A stretch of 64,000 nt of DNA from Luteimonas deserti (GTDB lineage Bacteria > Pseudomonadota > Gammaproteobacteria > Xanthomonadales > Xanthomonadaceae). The position numbers and the translations under genes were made by a program. Positions 1 to 8,803 of this stretch are shown one piece after another (position 1 is the stretch's first letter; every line of letters begins with the position of its first letter). The notes under the pieces were generated by a model. It worked only from the letters and a program-made list of their open reading frames with translations. It did not search any database and had not been told where the DNA came from. The stretch covers positions 432,684 through 496,683 of the forward strand of contig NZ_JACCJZ010000017.1 of NCBI RefSeq assembly GCF_013425765.1. The letters run 5' to 3'.

Positions 1-2
1 CC

Positions 3-266
3 ATGGCGACCGGATGGGCTGGCGACGGTGCGGTACAGGACCAGATCGATGCGACGGTCGAAGATGCGATCCGGCGCGCGCGTACCCGCCTGCGCACCGG
101 CCCTGGCCTGAGCCATTGCGAAGAGTGTGAGGCTCCGATTCCCGAGGCCAGACGCAAGGCTGTGCCGGGGGTGCGTCTGTGCGTCGACTGCCAGTCCGCG
201 CAGGACGAGGATGCGGCGAGTGCCGGCTACAACCGGCGCGGCAGCAAGGACAGTCAACTGCGTTGA
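3..266 (+). CDS. DksA/TraR-type C4 zinc finger protein, YbiI-like
   Basis: The 87-residue protein belongs to the short DksA/TraR zinc-finger group and resembles E. coli YbiI along its whole length. It begins MATGWAGDGAVQDQI, has a C4 zinc knuckle formed by CEEC (residues 39-42) and CVDC (60-63), and ends in the family signature YNRRGSKDSQLR. The acidic coiled-coil tip that lets full-length DksA act in the RNA polymerase secondary channel is largely missing, so a classical DksA role cannot be assumed. The ATG lies three bases from the window edge, so upstream signals are not visible; the match to YbiI from residue 1 supports it as the true start. The precise function of this subfamily is not settled. 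Confidence 0.9.
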   Translation: MATGWAGDGAVQDQIDATVEDAIRRARTRLRTGPGLSHCEECEAPIPEARRKAVPGVRLCVDCQSAQDEDAASAGYNRRGSKDSQLR

Positions 267-465
267 ATGGTATGTCGGCGTGCCGGCGGCGCTGGCTGCC
301 GGGCGTGCGCGCGCGTCTTCGGACCGGCGTGGTCACGACTCCCCGCGGTCGCGTCGTTTCACGAACGCGATATGCGGATCCCACTCCAGGCACGAATCCG
401 CAGTCGCGTGCGCAGGGTCGAACCGCCCGGGCGTCGGGATGCCTGGACACCGGCCATGCGGTGCC

Positions 466-1077
466 TCAGACATCCAGTGGATCGGCCTTTCGTGCGTAGG
501 CAGCGCCCGTGGGCGGCAGCGCGCCTCCGCGCCATCTGCGCAGCGCACGCTGGAAGAACAGGCTGTTCGGAATCTGAAGTACCGTGCCTGCGCCCTCGCC
601 GTCATCGGTCTCGCGCAGGGTGGTGTAGACCAGATTGATGTCCACGACCTTGCCGCGCAGGCCGGGCTTCTCGCCGCTTTCGAGCAGCTCGACGTGATCG
701 TAGAGACGGAACGGGCGCGTAGTGAGGATGAGCATCGTGCAGAAGATGTTCGACAGCACGCTCCACGCGGCGAAAAACGCAACCGCCGCCACCGCGGCAA
801 ACCCGGTGAAGGCGGTCCAGAGCACGGTGCCGGAAACGCCGAGGCGCTCGAGTACGAGCAGGAACGCGCCTGCATAGATCAGGAACGATGCGACCCGTCG
901 GGCCCCGACCGCGGCTTCCGGGGGAAGCGTGTAGCGGTGCCCGACCCGCTCGATGAGCCGCCGCGCGACAAGCGCGAGCATCCAGGCCACCAGCAGGATG
1001 CCGAGGATCTGGGCGGTGGGGACGACGATGTCCAGCCAGTCGTGCAGCCAGGCGGGAAGACGATCGGATTGCAGCAC
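466..1077 (-). CDS. small MscS-family mechanosensitive ion channel
   Basis: This is a 203-residue inner-membrane protein with three predicted membrane segments (about residues 17-40, 60-82 and 86-112). The third is the small-residue-rich pore helix typical of MscS, followed by the beta domain (RPFRLYDHVELLESG, then an IPNSLFF stretch). MscS channels open on hypo-osmotic shock. The protein is shorter than E. coli MscS (286 residues) and lacks most of the C-terminal cytoplasmic cage, like the short MscS paralogues. I chose the GTG at 1077 because GGAG lies just upstream and no ATG fits; the first codons are GTG-CTG-CAA. It stands alone on the minus strand. Confidence 0.82.
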   Translation of the reverse strand: MLQSDRLPAWLHDWLDIVVPTAQILGILLVAWMLALVARRLIERVGHRYTLPPEAAVGARRVASFLIYAGAFLLVLERLGVSGTVLWTAFTGFAAVAAVAFFAAWSVLSNIFCTMLILTTRPFRLYDHVELLESGEKPGLRGKVVDINLVYTTLRETDDGEGAGTVLQIPNSLFFQRALRRWRGGALPPTGAAYARKADPLDV

Positions 1078-1190
1078 ACCGGCTCCGGCGAACGGGGACG
1101 GCGCATTCTAGAGGGATGGTCCGCGGTCGTGGGTCGTCCGAAGACGGAAACCGTCGAGGGACCGCGTCAGCGGCCCCCCGACGGCCTCGC

Positions 1191-1700
1191 TCACTTCTTC
1201 GCTTCGGTGTTCTCCGCGGCGTCGCGCTGCATGAACTGGACGGTGATCGACGGAATATGCTCGAGAAGCCACTGCGCCATCGCCTCTTCCTGCGGCAGGA
1301 TCTGCCGGGCCACGTTCGCGGTCTCGGTATCGCCGACAGCCTCGGCGGCCGCGATCAGCGATGTGTAGCTCGCGATCTCGAGCGACTCGAACACGTAACT
1401 GGCGATGGCGCCCTTGACCACCTCGTCGGAGTTGGCCGCGCCGCCGATGGCCTGGCCGAATGCGGCGACCTTGCCCATCATGTCCTTCATGACCGAGGGC
1501 GATTCGCCGAGGCGCTCGAAGCAGCGCTCGAGCAGCGCCTGCTGGCCACGGGTTTCCTCGAGATGCTGTTCGATGCGTTGGCGCAGCTCCGGATAGTGTT
1601 CGATCCGGCCCGCCTGGGCCTTGAGCATCTGTTCGGCCTGCTGCTCCATCGCATGGGCATTGCGCAGCCAGTCGACGAGGTTCGCTTTGGGATCGGTCAT
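1191..1700 (-). CDS. YciF/DUF892-like ferritin-fold stress protein
   Basis: This 169-residue protein has the four-helix-bundle pattern of the DUF892 (YciF) family. It opens with a helix containing LRNAHAMEQQAEQML, continues with IEQHLEETRGQQALLERC and a third helix around SYVFESLEIASYTSLIAAAE, and ends with ARQILPQEEAMAQWLLEHI. Glu and His residues in these helices are placed as in ferritin-like di-metal sites. YciF-type proteins are associated with general stress, but their reaction is uncertain. The ATG at 1700 is preceded by CTGGAGA; a longer frame to 1763 has a low-complexity start and no family similarity. The 410 bases upstream to the tRNA terminator contain no gene I can support. Confidence 0.8.
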   Translation of the reverse strand: MTDPKANLVDWLRNAHAMEQQAEQMLKAQAGRIEHYPELRQRIEQHLEETRGQQALLERCFERLGESPSVMKDMMGKVAAFGQAIGGAANSDEVVKGAIASYVFESLEIASYTSLIAAAEAVGDTETANVARQILPQEEAMAQWLLEHIPSITVQFMQRDAAENTEAKK

Positions 1701-2110
1701 CGGTATCTCCAGGGTGGATGGGGGCGAGAACGGGAAGAGCCGCGGGTTCGCAGCCTGTTTCATTGCTCGAGCCCGGGCGGCGGGGCTCTCCCCTGAAGTC
1801 GGGGAACGTGGACGCCTCCGTCCGCAAGCGCGCGCTTCAGTGGGTGGGCCCGAGCTCGCCAGCTCGTCGGCGACCCCTCCGGTTCAAATTGCATCGTGGT
1901 CCGCACCTGCGCGCGCAGACGTGAAGCGTCTGCAGGGCGCGCGTTCGCAGGCTGCACTTGTTGAGCGGTCAGTGTCGCGCTGCACGCATGCCATTGACAC
2001 TGGTGGGCAAGCGCTTCTCGCGACGCTTCGGTGCAGGCCCCCGCATGCGTCACACGCGCGGGTCGTCCCAGGAGCGCCGAGGCGGACCAGGCCACCCGTT
2101 CGGGCCCAAC

Positions 2111-2136
2111 GCAAAAACCCCGCCGAGGCGGGGTTC
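2111..2136 (-). terminator. Rho-independent terminator of tRNA-Val
   Basis: Read on the minus strand, CCCCGCC pairs with GGCGGGG across a two-base loop and is followed by TTTTT. It lies 20 bases downstream of the tRNA-Val gene and so ends that transcript. Confidence 0.8.
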
Positions 2137-2155
2137 TGTCGGAACGTACGTGATC

Positions 2156-2230
2156 TGGTGGGCGGTACAGGGATCGAACCTGTGACCCTTGCCGTGTGAA
2201 GGCAATGCTCTACCGCTGAGCTAACCGCCC
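2156..2230 (-). tRNA. tRNA-Val (anticodon CAC)
   Basis: The minus strand folds as a complete 75-base cloverleaf. The acceptor stem GGGCGGT pairs with ACCGCCC, the D arm contains TTAGCTCAG, the anticodon stem TTGCC/GGCAA encloses the loop TTCACAC, and the T arm contains GGTTCGATCC. The anticodon CAC reads GUG (Val). The 3' CCA is encoded. A strong terminator follows. Confidence 0.95.
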
Positions 2231-2360
2231 GGATACTTCGCCAGGCCGGCGAGATCGGATGCGCATTCTACGTACGGAGCCATCGCGCGGCAAGCGCCGT
2301 GAACACGTGCAGTCGACCCCTCGGCTGCGGACAGGCGCAGACAGCGTGTACCCGGGCCGG

Positions 2361-3278
2361 TCAGAAGCTCCTGCACTGCAGGAACCGGGTCTGCTGGGCG
2401 CTGCCCGGCGGCGGAGTGAGCTGGATTCGCGAGGCGGTGAGATCCGGCTGGCGCAGGACGAGCGCGCAGATGCCGTCGACCGCTGCCTTGTCATCCGTCC
2501 GCGGCACGAACACCTGCAGGGTCGAAGCGCTCACCCAGATCGCACGGTCCACCCAGGGAAGGGTGCCGACCGCGCTGGCGAGATCGGCGCGCTGGGTCTC
2601 CACGGCCAGACGGGGCGGCTCGGCGATGTGCTCGGGCTCTGCCTGCGTGGCGGGTGCGGCCGTCGTCGGGGTGACGCGAGGTGCGGTGTCCCGCGGCGCC
2701 GGCATGGCGAGGTAGGTGGCGACACCCGCGAGCAGCGCGAGCAACCAGCCGAGCAGAATGCGTCGGCGGGCCTGCGTGCCGGTCCGGCTGTGGATCTCGG
2801 CGAGATCCCCGGCCGGCATCAGATCGCGGAGTTCGGGCCACAAGGCCTCGCCGTCGAGCAGCTCGATGCGGTGGCGCCCGGCCAGGCGACGCGCCTCGTC
2901 GTCGATCCGTCCCTGGGTCACCAGCAGGCCGCCGGTCGCGCCCTTGAGCAGCATGTCGCTCGACAGGGCCTGCACCGCATTGCGCCCGAGTACGAAGGTC
3001 GCGCCGTGCTTGCACGAAAGCAGCCAGCGCCCATCCGCATGCTCGAGCACGTAATCGGTGTCGCCGATCGCTTCGCCGGTGCCCAGCGTGTGTACGAAGC
3101 CGCGCTGCTGGAGCGCCTGCAACACCATGCCGATGAAGCCGCGCCACGAGATCGCCGACAGCGCGACGATCCCGGCTGCGGTTTCGTCACGGCGGCGCTG
3201 GATGGTATGGAAGTACAGGGTCGCGCCGGTTCCGATGGCCAGCGCCACCCCGATCGCGACAAGCCATTGGGACATCAT
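2361..3278 (-). CDS. membrane-anchored Mrr-like (restriction endonuclease fold) protein
   Basis: This protein of about 305 residues starts with a membrane segment (residues 4-24). A region resembling the Mrr catalytic domain follows (about 40-150), with GDTDYVLEH at 72-80 and WLLSCKHG at 85-92. A second membrane segment (about 170-192), a Pro/Ala/Thr-rich linker and a C-terminal domain with two cysteines come next. In active Mrr enzymes the PD-(D/E)xK motif usually reads D...(Q/E)xK. Here the second element reads SCK, with serine where Q or E is expected, so nuclease activity is doubtful. Two adjacent ATGs (3278 and 3275) are possible starts and neither has a clear ribosome binding site. There is no methyltransferase nearby, so this is not a classical restriction-modification system. 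Confidence 0.6.
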   Translation of the reverse strand: MMSQWLVAIGVALAIGTGATLYFHTIQRRRDETAAGIVALSAISWRGFIGMVLQALQQRGFVHTLGTGEAIGDTDYVLEHADGRWLLSCKHGATFVLGRNAVQALSSDMLLKGATGGLLVTQGRIDDEARRLAGRHRIELLDGEALWPELRDLMPAGDLAEIHSRTGTQARRRILLGWLLALLAGVATYLAMPAPRDTAPRVTPTTAAPATQAEPEHIAEPPRLAVETQRADLASAVGTLPWVDRAIWVSASTLQVFVPRTDDKAAVDGICALVLRQPDLTASRIQLTPPPGSAQQTRFLQCRSF

Positions 3279-3522
3279 TCGGGAACATCTGGGCGTGTCG
3301 GCCCGGCAGGATACCCGAGCGGGCGCGAATTCCTGCACAACAGCGGGGTCGCGGGAGGCCCTGCTGCGCGCCCGCGGGTGTGTGGACGCGATGCCTGCAT
3401 CACCGCCGCGTCGTCAGGCCGCCTGGCGAGCGGATCGTCGCGTTGGCAGTTCGCCGCCGGGACACGAGGCAGCGGCGCGGCCGTCTCGGCGGTCGTCAGT
3501 CGAAGGCGTGGCGACGTCCGGA

Positions 3523-3798
3523 TCAGGAGAACTTTTCGTCGAGCACGCGGCGGATCTCGGCCTCGATCGGACCACGCATCGCGGCCAGGAGGAAGCCGAG
3601 TTTGGCAGTGACGTGCAGCAGGCCGGGCTGCATGTCGATCGCGCCGTCGACGCCGGAGCGGCTGAAGGTGAGACGGTCGCCGTCCCAGGCGGTGCGCATG
3701 TCGAAACGCTGGGCCAGCTTGGCCGCCACGTCGTCGAGCGCGGCGCGCGCGCGCTGCGGCGGCAGGGCGTGGGAATGGGAGATGTCGATGCCGGCCAT
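3523..3798 (-). CDS. polyhydroxyalkanoic acid system family protein
   Basis: The 91-residue protein matches the small PHA-granule-associated family often annotated as polyhydroxyalkanoic acid system protein. Visible features are the start MAGIDISHSHALP, the central FDMRTAWDGDRLTFSRSGVDG, and the end MRGPIEAEIRRVLDEKF. Family members are found in bacteria with and without PHA synthesis, and no PHA synthase is visible here, so the role is unproven. I chose the ATG at 3798 because the family begins with this M-x-x-I-x-I-xH pattern; a longer frame to 3849 adds unrelated residues. It is divergent from the FHA gene, with about 100 bases between them. Confidence 0.75.
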   Translation of the reverse strand: MAGIDISHSHALPPQRARAALDDVAAKLAQRFDMRTAWDGDRLTFSRSGVDGAIDMQPGLLHVTAKLGFLLAAMRGPIEAEIRRVLDEKFS

Positions 3799-3885
3799 GG
3801 GTCGGTTCCGGAAGAAGTCGGGGACCCATTCTGCGATGCCGCAGCGCATCGACCAAGTGACGGCCGGCCATGCATGGGCACGTGC

Positions 3886-3891
3886 TAGATT
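3886..3891 (+). promoter_or_regulatory. extended -10 promoter of the FHA gene (likely leaderless)
   Basis: TGC followed by TAGATT forms an extended -10 element whose last base is eight bases before the ATG at 3900. Transcription would start within a base or two of that ATG, so the mRNA would have almost no leader. Leaderless and near-leaderless transcripts are common in this bacterial group. Confidence 0.5.
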
Positions 3892-3899
3892 GCCGCCGC

Positions 3900-4706
3900 A
3901 TGATCGTGCCCAAGCTGCGTTTTCCCACGCCCGACACTCCCGACCTGCCGCTCGAGATCGGCGTGCACGGCATTGCGCCGCATCCCGAGGGTGGAGGGCT
4001 GGCGCCGGTGGCGGATGGGGACGAGCCGAGCGTGCGCTTCTGCGTGGATCATCGCGGCGTGTGGCTGACGGTCAGCGAGGGCATTCGCGGCGTGCATGTC
4101 AACGGTCGCTCCGTGCGTCGCATGGCCCTGCTCCGCACCGGTGACGCGGTGTACGTGGACGGGCACGAGCTGCGTCTCGTTGCCGGTGAGCGCATCGCGG
4201 CGCGCGTGGCCGGCCAGTCGTCGCGCGATGCGTTCGACGCCTCCGAACCGGACATCCGCACCGTGCTGCGTGGTGTCGGTGGCCGCTATCACGGCCGCTG
4301 CTTCACGCTGGAGCGTCCCCGTCTCGTGGGCCGGCTGCCCGACGCCGACATCCGGATCGACGATCCCGGCTTCTCCGAACGGCACGCGATGATCGAGCGC
4401 GCGGGCGGCGCCATCCGCTTGACCGATCTCGGATCGGCCGACGGCAGCCAGGTCAACGGCGAGCAGGTGCGCGACGCCGTCCTCCTCGCGGGGGACCAGC
4501 TGGTCTTCGATGCGCACCACCGCTTCGTGGTCGAGGCCCCGGCCCGTGCGCTGCTCCTGCCGGGCGCCGGAGACGTGCCCGATGAAACGGCGCTGGACGT
4601 CGGACGACAGCGCGCCACGGCCGGACTGCCGCTTCCGTGGCTCCTGTTGGCCGCACTGCTGCTGGCGGCCTTGTTGAGCGCGCTGCTTCTGTTCGGTCAG
4701 GCCTGA
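3900..4706 (+). CDS. tandem FHA-domain protein with C-terminal membrane anchor
   Basis: This 268-residue protein has a degenerate FHA-like region at about 15-95 (including VHVNGR and VYVDGHELRLV). A canonical FHA domain follows at about 128-213, with RLVGRLPDADIRIDDPGFSERHA, LTDLGSADGSQVNGEQV and GDQLVFD. The conserved Gly-Arg, Ser-x-x-His and Asn-Gly residues that bind phosphothreonine peptides are present in the second copy. A single membrane helix (about 244-265) ends the protein, so the FHA domains face the cytoplasm if the N terminus is inside. No Ser/Thr kinase or type VI secretion gene lies in the window, so its partner is unknown. The start is the ATG just after the -10 element. Confidence 0.82.
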   Translation: MIVPKLRFPTPDTPDLPLEIGVHGIAPHPEGGGLAPVADGDEPSVRFCVDHRGVWLTVSEGIRGVHVNGRSVRRMALLRTGDAVYVDGHELRLVAGERIAARVAGQSSRDAFDASEPDIRTVLRGVGGRYHGRCFTLERPRLVGRLPDADIRIDDPGFSERHAMIERAGGAIRLTDLGSADGSQVNGEQVRDAVLLAGDQLVFDAHHRFVVEAPARALLLPGAGDVPDETALDVGRQRATAGLPLPWLLLAALLLAALLSALLLFGQA

Positions 4707-4719
4707 CGGGCCGCCGTCA

Positions 4720-4741
4720 CGGCGTCGAGACCCCGACGCCG
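4720..4741. terminator. hairpin between convergent FHA and msrQ genes
   Basis: CGGCGTCG and CGACGCCG form a perfect 8-bp stem with a six-base loop between the two convergent stop codons. There is no T-run on either side, so termination here would be imperfect or Rho-assisted. Confidence 0.35.
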
Positions 4742-4742
4742 G

Positions 4743-5441
4743 CTAGTCGCGCGCTGCGCCGCGGCCGGGCGACGACACGCGACGACGCGCCAGCGCTCGC
4801 CAGCCGCGCCATCCCAGCAGGCCTACGAGCAGCGCCGCATACAAGGCGGGCTCGCGCCAGTCGGATTTGACGATCCACCAGAAGTGCAGCACCCCGAGCG
4901 CGGCGATCAGGTAGACCAGACGGTGCAGACGGCCCCAGTTCCGGCCCAGCCGGCGCATCCAGCCGCGGGTTGAGGTGATCGCCAGTGGAACCAGCAGCAG
5001 CCAGGCGAGGAAGCCCACCGTGATGAAGGGGCGGCGCGCGATCTCGATCGCGACCTGTGAGATGTCACCGACCAGATCGAGTGCCAGCCACGCGGTGAAG
5101 TGCACACTGGCATAGGCGAATGCGTAGAGGCCGAGCATGCGCCGGAAGCGCAGCAGCACCACGGCGCCGGTGAGCTGCCGGAGTGGGGTGACCGCAAGTG
5201 TGATGAGCAGCAAACGCAGGGCGCCGATGCCCGTCTCGTGTTCGATCGCCACGATCGGATCGGCGCCCAGGGCATCGATGTCCCCACCCCCCAGGACCTG
5301 CCACACGCGCCACCCCAGCCAGACCAGCGGCGCGAGCGCCAGGACGTGCACCACCACTTTCGCGGCGATCACCCCCGGCGCGGTCGGCGGCGCCGCCGGG
5401 CGACGTCCGGGCGCCGCCGGAGGCGATGCGTTCAATACCAC
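4743..5441 (-). CDS. msrQ: protein-methionine-sulfoxide reductase heme-binding subunit MsrQ (YedZ)
   Basis: The C-terminal 190 or so residues form the six-helix ferric-reductase-like membrane domain of MsrQ. Examples are [36 protein letters not shown] and [19 protein letters not shown], with histidines suited to bind heme b. MsrQ takes electrons from the respiratory chain and passes them to periplasmic MsrP. The reading frame is open far upstream, so the start is uncertain. A GTG at 5441 or a TTG at 5435, both overlapping the end of msrP, would give 232 or 230 residues and translational coupling; neither has a strong ribosome binding site. Identification is firm, the N terminus is not. Confidence 0.88.
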   Translation of the reverse strand: MVLNASPPAAPGRRPAAPPTAPGVIAAKVVVHVLALAPLVWLGWRVWQVLGGGDIDALGADPIVAIEHETGIGALRLLLITLAVTPLRQLTGAVVLLRFRRMLGLYAFAYASVHFTAWLALDLVGDISQVAIEIARRPFITVGFLAWLLLVPLAITSTRGWMRRLGRNWGRLHRLVYLIAALGVLHFWWIVKSDWREPALYAALLVGLLGWRGWRALARRRVSSPGRGAARD

Positions 5442-6397
5442 CGGCGCAGGTCCATGCCCGCATACAGCGAAGCGACCTGGTCGGCGTAACCGTTGAACGG
5501 ACGGGTGTCGATGCGATTGGCGATCAGACGGTTGCCCGTGCCGGCGATGCGCCGTTCGGTCTTCTGGCTCCAGCGCGGATGATCCACCGCGGGATTGACG
5601 TTGCTGAAGAACCCGTACTCCGAGGGCTGGAGCTGGTTCCAGGCGGTGGCCGGCATACGCTCGACGAAGCGGATCTCGACGATCGACTTGATGCTCTTGA
5701 AGCCGTACTTCCACGGCACCACGAGACGCAGTGGCGCGCCGTTCTGCTGCGGCAGGGGCTTGCCGTAGAGTCCGGTGGCGAGGAAGGCGAGGGGGTTCAT
5801 GGCCTCGTCGATGCGCAGGCCCTCCCGATAGGGCCAGTTGATCGAGCGGAAGCGCAGCCCCGGCATCTGTTCGCGGTCGGCCAGCGTGGTGAACGCGACG
5901 TACTTGGCTTTGGAGTTCGGCTCGAACTTCCGCAGCACCGAGGCCAACGACACGCCGGTCCACGGAATCACCATCGACCAGCCCTCGACGCAGCGCAGTC
6001 GGTAGATCCGCTCCTCGCTGACGACGCCGCGCAGCAGGTCCTCGAACGACACGCGGCCGGGCTTGGCGCACTCGCCTCCGACTTCCACCGTCCACGGCGA
6101 CGTGCGCAGCGTCCTGGCGGCGCGTGATGGATCACTCTTGCCGGTACCGAATTCGTAGAAATTGTTGTACGTGGTGATGTCCTCGTAGCGCGTGAGTTCT
6201 TCCGCGGTGCGGAAGCCGCTACGCGCCTGCTCGGGTGTGAGCCGGGCCGTCGAGGGCGGAGGCTCCGCTTCGGCGCAGCCCGCCAGGCCGAAGGCCGGCG
6301 CAGCCGCCATCAGTGCGAGCAGCCGGCGCCGGTCGCGATAGACGGTCTCATCGGTGACTTCGGACTCGCGGATTCGCAGGGCATCGCGCAACGACAT
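5432..6397 (-). CDS. msrP: protein-methionine-sulfoxide reductase catalytic subunit MsrP (YedY)
   Basis: This 321-residue precursor of the periplasmic molybdopterin enzyme MsrP repairs oxidised methionines in envelope proteins. An N-terminal export signal with [20 protein letters not shown] (residues 21-40) fits Tat transport. The catalytic-site cysteine that ligates molybdenum is Cys136 in RLRCVEGW, followed by IPWTGVSL. Further family signatures are [20 protein letters not shown] and FGTGKSDP. The ATG at 6397 has GAGGAG six bases upstream; the GTG one codon earlier is too close to that site. msrQ follows with overlap, so the two form an operon. Confidence 0.95.
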   Translation of the reverse strand: MSLRDALRIRESEVTDETVYRDRRRLLALMAAAPAFGLAGCAEAEPPPSTARLTPEQARSGFRTAEELTRYEDITTYNNFYEFGTGKSDPSRAARTLRTSPWTVEVGGECAKPGRVSFEDLLRGVVSEERIYRLRCVEGWSMVIPWTGVSLASVLRKFEPNSKAKYVAFTTLADREQMPGLRFRSINWPYREGLRIDEAMNPLAFLATGLYGKPLPQQNGAPLRLVVPWKYGFKSIKSIVEIRFVERMPATAWNQLQPSEYGFFSNVNPAVDHPRWSQKTERRIAGTGNRLIANRIDTRPFNGYADQVASLYAGMDLRRWY

Positions 6398-6531
6398 CAC
6401 GAACTCCTCGGCGCGGCACGCCTGCTTGGGAACTGCCCACGATACGTTGCCCGCGCAACCATTGGATGCGGGTCAACGCTGTTGCGCTGCGGCATACTGG
6501 ACCGCCCGAACGCATTCCGTGGAGTCGACGA

Positions 6532-7632
6532 ATGGCCCGTGCCTACAACTTTGCACCCGGTCCGGCGGCCTTGCCTGAAAGCGTGCTGAAACAGGCGCAG
6601 GCCGACATGCTGGAATGGGGGACTGCCGGCGCGTCGATCGTCGAAATGAGCCATCGGGGGCCGGAGTTCATGGAGGTGGCGGCCCGCGCCGAAGCCGATC
6701 TGCGAACGCTGCTGGGCGTGCCGGCCGACTATGCGGTGCTGTTCCTCCCCGGCGGCGCGACGACGGCGCAGGCCCTGTTGCCGCTGAACTTCGCGGCGCC
6801 TGGCGCCACCGTCGATTACGTGGTGACCGGCCATTGGGGCAAGACCGCACTCCGGCAGCTGACGCCCGCGGTCACGGCCAATATCGCCGCGAGCGGCGAG
6901 CCCGACGGGTTCCGCAACATTCCCGCACGCGATACCTGGCGTCTCACGCCCGGCGCGGCCTATGTGCACATCACCGCCAACGAGACCATTCACGGCGTCG
7001 AATACCGGCCGGCCTGGGGCGAGCCCGCACCCGAAACCGGTGATGTCCCGCTCTTCGCCGACTTCAGCTCCAGCATCGCCTCCGAGCCGATCGACATCAC
7101 CCGGTACGGCGTGATCTACGCCGGCGCGCAGAAGAATCTGGGCCCGGTCGGCATCTCGGTCGTCATCGTGCGCCGCGAGCTGCTCGAGCGCACCGGCCAG
7201 CCGCGCGCCGACATCTTCAATTACGGCTCGCAGCTCGCCCACGACTCGATGCTCAACACGCCGCCGACCTGGAACTGGTACATGGCCGGCCTCGTGTTCC
7301 GCTGGATGCTCGACGAAGGCGGAACGCCGGAATTCGACCGCCGCAGCGACGAGAAGGCGGCGCTGCTCTACGGTGCGATCGACGGTTCGGGCGGCTTCTA
7401 CCGCAACGACGTCGATCCCGCTGTGCGCTCGCGCATGAACATCCCGTTCTTCCTCGCCGAGGACGCGCACAACGCCGTGTTTCTCGACGGTGCGCGCGAG
7501 GCGGGGCTGATCGGTCTCAAGGGGCATCGCGTGCTCGGCGGCATGCGTGCCTCGATCTACAACGCGATGCCGGTCGACGGCGTCCGCGCCCTCGTGGCGT
7601 ACATGCAGGACTTCCAGAAGCGCCATGGCTGA
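6532..7632 (+). CDS. serC: phosphoserine aminotransferase SerC
   Basis: The 366-residue pyridoxal-phosphate enzyme converts 3-phosphohydroxypyruvate and glutamate to phosphoserine and 2-oxoglutarate in serine synthesis, and also acts in pyridoxal phosphate synthesis. It begins with the family hallmark [12 protein letters not shown]. The cofactor lysine is Lys201 in [12 protein letters not shown], and [10 protein letters not shown] and NTPPTWNWY are also typical. The ATG at 6532 has GTGGAG eight to thirteen bases upstream, and a longer frame from 6466 would add non-homologous residues. The gene overlaps pheA by eight bases, forming a serC-pheA-aroA operon as in related bacteria. Confidence 0.97.
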   Translation: MARAYNFAPGPAALPESVLKQAQADMLEWGTAGASIVEMSHRGPEFMEVAARAEADLRTLLGVPADYAVLFLPGGATTAQALLPLNFAAPGATVDYVVTGHWGKTALRQLTPAVTANIAASGEPDGFRNIPARDTWRLTPGAAYVHITANETIHGVEYRPAWGEPAPETGDVPLFADFSSSIASEPIDITRYGVIYAGAQKNLGPVGISVVIVRRELLERTGQPRADIFNYGSQLAHDSMLNTPPTWNWYMAGLVFRWMLDEGGTPEFDRRSDEKAALLYGAIDGSGGFYRNDVDPAVRSRMNIPFFLAEDAHNAVFLDGAREAGLIGLKGHRVLGGMRASIYNAMPVDGVRALVAYMQDFQKRHG

Positions 7633-8803
7633 TTCGAAGAAGACGACCCGGGTGGTCCCACCGCAACGGAAGCCCGTGAAGGCGAAGGCGGACGCGGTGA
7701 AGGCCGTCGGCACCGCAGGCATCGGCAGACCCGATCTCGACGCGGTGCGCGCGCAGATCGACGGTATCGACCATCAGATCCAGACGCTGATCGCCGAGCG
7801 CGCGCAGTTCGCGCGCCAGGTCGGCAAGGCCAAAGGCAAGCTCGCCGCGGCCGTCGATTATTACCGTCCCGAACGCGAAGCGCAGGTGCTGCGCCGGGTC
7901 GTCGACCGCAATGACGGCCCCCTGTCGGACAGCGAGCTGGTCCGGCTGTTCCGCGAGATCATGTCCGCATGTCTCGCCCAGCAGGAGCCGCTGAAGATCG
8001 GCTATCTCGGACCGGAAGGGACGTTCTCCCAGCAGGCCGTGCACAAGCAGTTCGGCCACTCGGCCGGGGGACTGCCGCTGGCGAGCATCGAGGAGGTCTT
8101 CGACGAGGTCGCCGCCGGAAACGCCGATTTCGGGGTGGTGCCGGTCGAGAATTCCGGACAGGGGACGATCCAGTCGACCCTCGACATGTTCCTGACGTCT
8201 CCGCTGAAGATCTGCGGCGAGGTCGAGCTTCGCGTCCACCAGTATCTGCTGTCGCGCACCGGGGTGATCGGCGACATCGAGCGGGTCTATTCCCACGGTC
8301 TGTCGCTCGCGCAATGCAAGGCGTGGCTGCGCGAGAACCTGCCCGCGGCCGAGAAGCATGCGGTGGTGAGCAATGCGGAGGCTGTGCGCCGGGCCAAGAA
8401 GTCCGACGATGCCGCCGCCATCGCCGGCGAGACTGCCGCCCACGTCTACGGAATGAAAGTCATCGCCGGGCCGATCGAGGACCGCAGCGACAACACCACG
8501 CGCTTTCTCGTCATCGGCCGCGGCGCATTCCCTCCGTCGGGCAACGACCGCACCTCGCTGATGGTCTTCATCCGCGACCAGCCGGGCGCCCTGTACCGCA
8601 TTCTCGAGCCGTTGGCGCGTCGCGACATCAGCATGAACCGCATCGAGTCGCGGCCGGCGCACGGCGCACTGTGGCAGTACGCGTTCTTCATCGAGGTCAA
8701 TGGGCACGTCGACGAATCGCCGCTCAAGGACGCACTCGGCGAAATCGACGCGTTCGCCGGCGAGGTCCGCGTGCTCGGCTCCTATCCGGTGGCCGTGCCA
8801 TGA
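7625..8803 (+). CDS. pheA: bifunctional chorismate mutase/prephenate dehydratase PheA
   Basis: The 392-residue P-protein carries out two steps from chorismate to phenylpyruvate. A Lys-rich N-terminal extension (1-35) precedes the AroQ-type chorismate mutase helices (36-120, with [20 protein letters not shown]). The prephenate dehydratase domain (from [14 protein letters not shown] at 126) contains [16 protein letters not shown] and the [10 protein letters not shown] motif. The C-terminal ACT domain has [10 protein letters not shown], the phenylalanine-binding ESRP motif, so feedback inhibition by phenylalanine is expected. The ATG at 7625 sits inside the end of serC, and the stop overlaps the aroA start in ATGA, which suggests coupled translation. 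Confidence 0.97.
   Translation: MADSKKTTRVVPPQRKPVKAKADAVKAVGTAGIGRPDLDAVRAQIDGIDHQIQTLIAERAQFARQVGKAKGKLAAAVDYYRPEREAQVLRRVVDRNDGPLSDSELVRLFREIMSACLAQQEPLKIGYLGPEGTFSQQAVHKQFGHSAGGLPLASIEEVFDEVAAGNADFGVVPVENSGQGTIQSTLDMFLTSPLKICGEVELRVHQYLLSRTGVIGDIERVYSHGLSLAQCKAWLRENLPAAEKHAVVSNAEAVRRAKKSDDAAAIAGETAAHVYGMKVIAGPIEDRSDNTTRFLVIGRGAFPPSGNDRTSLMVFIRDQPGALYRILEPLARRDISMNRIESRPAHGALWQYAFFIEVNGHVDESPLKDALGEIDAFAGEVRVLGSYPVAVP

Noticed and set aside
2361..3611. Long open frames on the plus strand opposite the Mrr-like gene
   Set aside because: They have the Arg/Gly/Ala-rich composition of shadow frames in GC-rich DNA and no recognisable domain; the minus-strand frame has membrane helices and a family pattern.
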